Position numbers and translations under genes: made by a program. A stretch of DNA of 5,538 nt. It comes from Treponema sp. (GTDB lineage: Bacteria; Spirochaetota; Spirochaetia; Treponematales; Breznakiellaceae). This document shows positions 5,305 through 5,538 of this stretch, in pieces. The notes below the pieces were generated by a model. That model was not told the DNA's origin. It searched no databases and worked only from the letters and a program-made list of their open reading frames with translations. The DNA lies in assembly GCA_031279925.1 (NCBI GenBank), contig JAITHQ010000087.1, positions 1 through 5,538 on the forward strand. Direction: 5' to 3'. Positions within the stretch are counted from its first letter, which is position 1. Each line of letters begins with the position of its first letter.

Positions 5305-5538
5305 ATGAGTGGACCATTGCTTTTACTGGATATAGCGGCAGAAGAGGCGCTATATGAAAAAAAGGAATATTTCACCCAGCAGCTTATTACCTATATAGGG
5401 AATAAACGGGCTTTGCTCCCGTTTATAGGAGACGGAATTAGAACGGTTCAAAAAAAACTAGGCAAGGGTAAATTAAAAATGTTTGATGTTTTTAGCGGAT
5501 CGGGAATCGTTGCCAGATATTTTAAACAATTTTCTGAA
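5305..5538 (+). CDS. DNA adenine (N6) methyltransferase, D12/Dam-like, 5' part only
   Basis: The first 78 codons of a gene that runs past the window end. The product would transfer a methyl group from S-adenosylmethionine to adenine in a specific DNA site, probably as part of a restriction-modification system or as an orphan methylase. Visible are YFTQQLITYIGNKRALLPFI (22-41), the K/R-containing first motif typical of D12-class enzymes, and the SAM-binding motif I DVFSGSGIVARYF (61-73). The catalytic D/N-PP-Y motif would lie beyond the window. ATG 5305 is the first start codon in the frame after the stop at 5224-5226, and the conserved block begins about 20 residues in, so the start is sound. 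G+C is 88 of 234 bases (38%) by hand count, with frequent AAA, ATA and TTA, unlike the upstream operon; this suggests horizontal acquisition. Confidence 0.85.
   Translation, partial: MSGPLLLLDIAAEEALYEKKEYFTQQLITYIGNKRALLPFIGDGIRTVQKKLGKGKLKMFDVFSGSGIVARYFKQFSE

Noticed and set aside
304..5538. Known defence-system or CRISPR locus
   Set aside because: No repeat-spacer array or Cas protein is present, and the helicase is clearly XPB-type rather than a restriction or BREX/DISARM helicase; closeness to a methylase alone is not evidence, especially with the composition break and separate promoter between them.

Overview
The window reads as a stretch of spirochaete chromosome, most likely a treponeme. 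The main clue is a bacterial XPB-type helicase followed directly by a large protein that carries an XPB/Ssl2 N-terminal-like domain. I recall this pairing from Treponema pallidum (TP0380/TP0381) and, in related form, from actinobacteria. The moderately high G+C of the three main genes (about 55% by eye) would suit a termite-gut treponeme better than T. pallidum or T. denticola. The assignment is inference; no rRNA or other marker gene is present.

Layout. Bases 1-303 are a non-coding leader. It holds a perfect hairpin at the left edge, a 22-codon ORF with a strong Shine-Dalgarno site (96-164), and a sigma70-like promoter whose predicted start lies about 3 bases before the helicase ATG. Bases 304-4957 form a tight three-gene operon on the + strand. 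The first gene is an XPB-type DNA helicase. The second is a 707-residue helicase-associated protein, joined to the first by an ATGA overlap. The third, after a 14-base gap and a good Shine-Dalgarno site, is a NYN-LOTUS (OST-HTH) putative ribonuclease. Bases 4958-5304 are intergenic and unusually structured. They contain a GC-rich hairpin behind the operon, a convincing minus-strand intrinsic terminator with no obvious gene feeding it, three further inverted repeats, a 40-codon minus-strand ORF that may be a gene remnant, and a strong promoter. From 5305 to the window end runs the 5' part of a DNA adenine methyltransferase gene, much poorer in G+C (38% by hand count), so probably acquired separately.

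How the parts may work together. XPB is an ATP-driven 3'-5' translocase. The second protein shares with XPB the N-terminal-type domain and is probably its partner. The NYN-LOTUS protein would add a metal-dependent nuclease and a nucleic-acid-binding module, so the operon could encode an unwinding-plus-cleavage unit. This is a hypothesis from gene order. A second theme is translation: both genes expected to head a transcript (helicase and methylase) have promoters placed so that the mRNA would begin at or within 3 bases of the ATG, whereas the two internal operon genes have clear Shine-Dalgarno sites.
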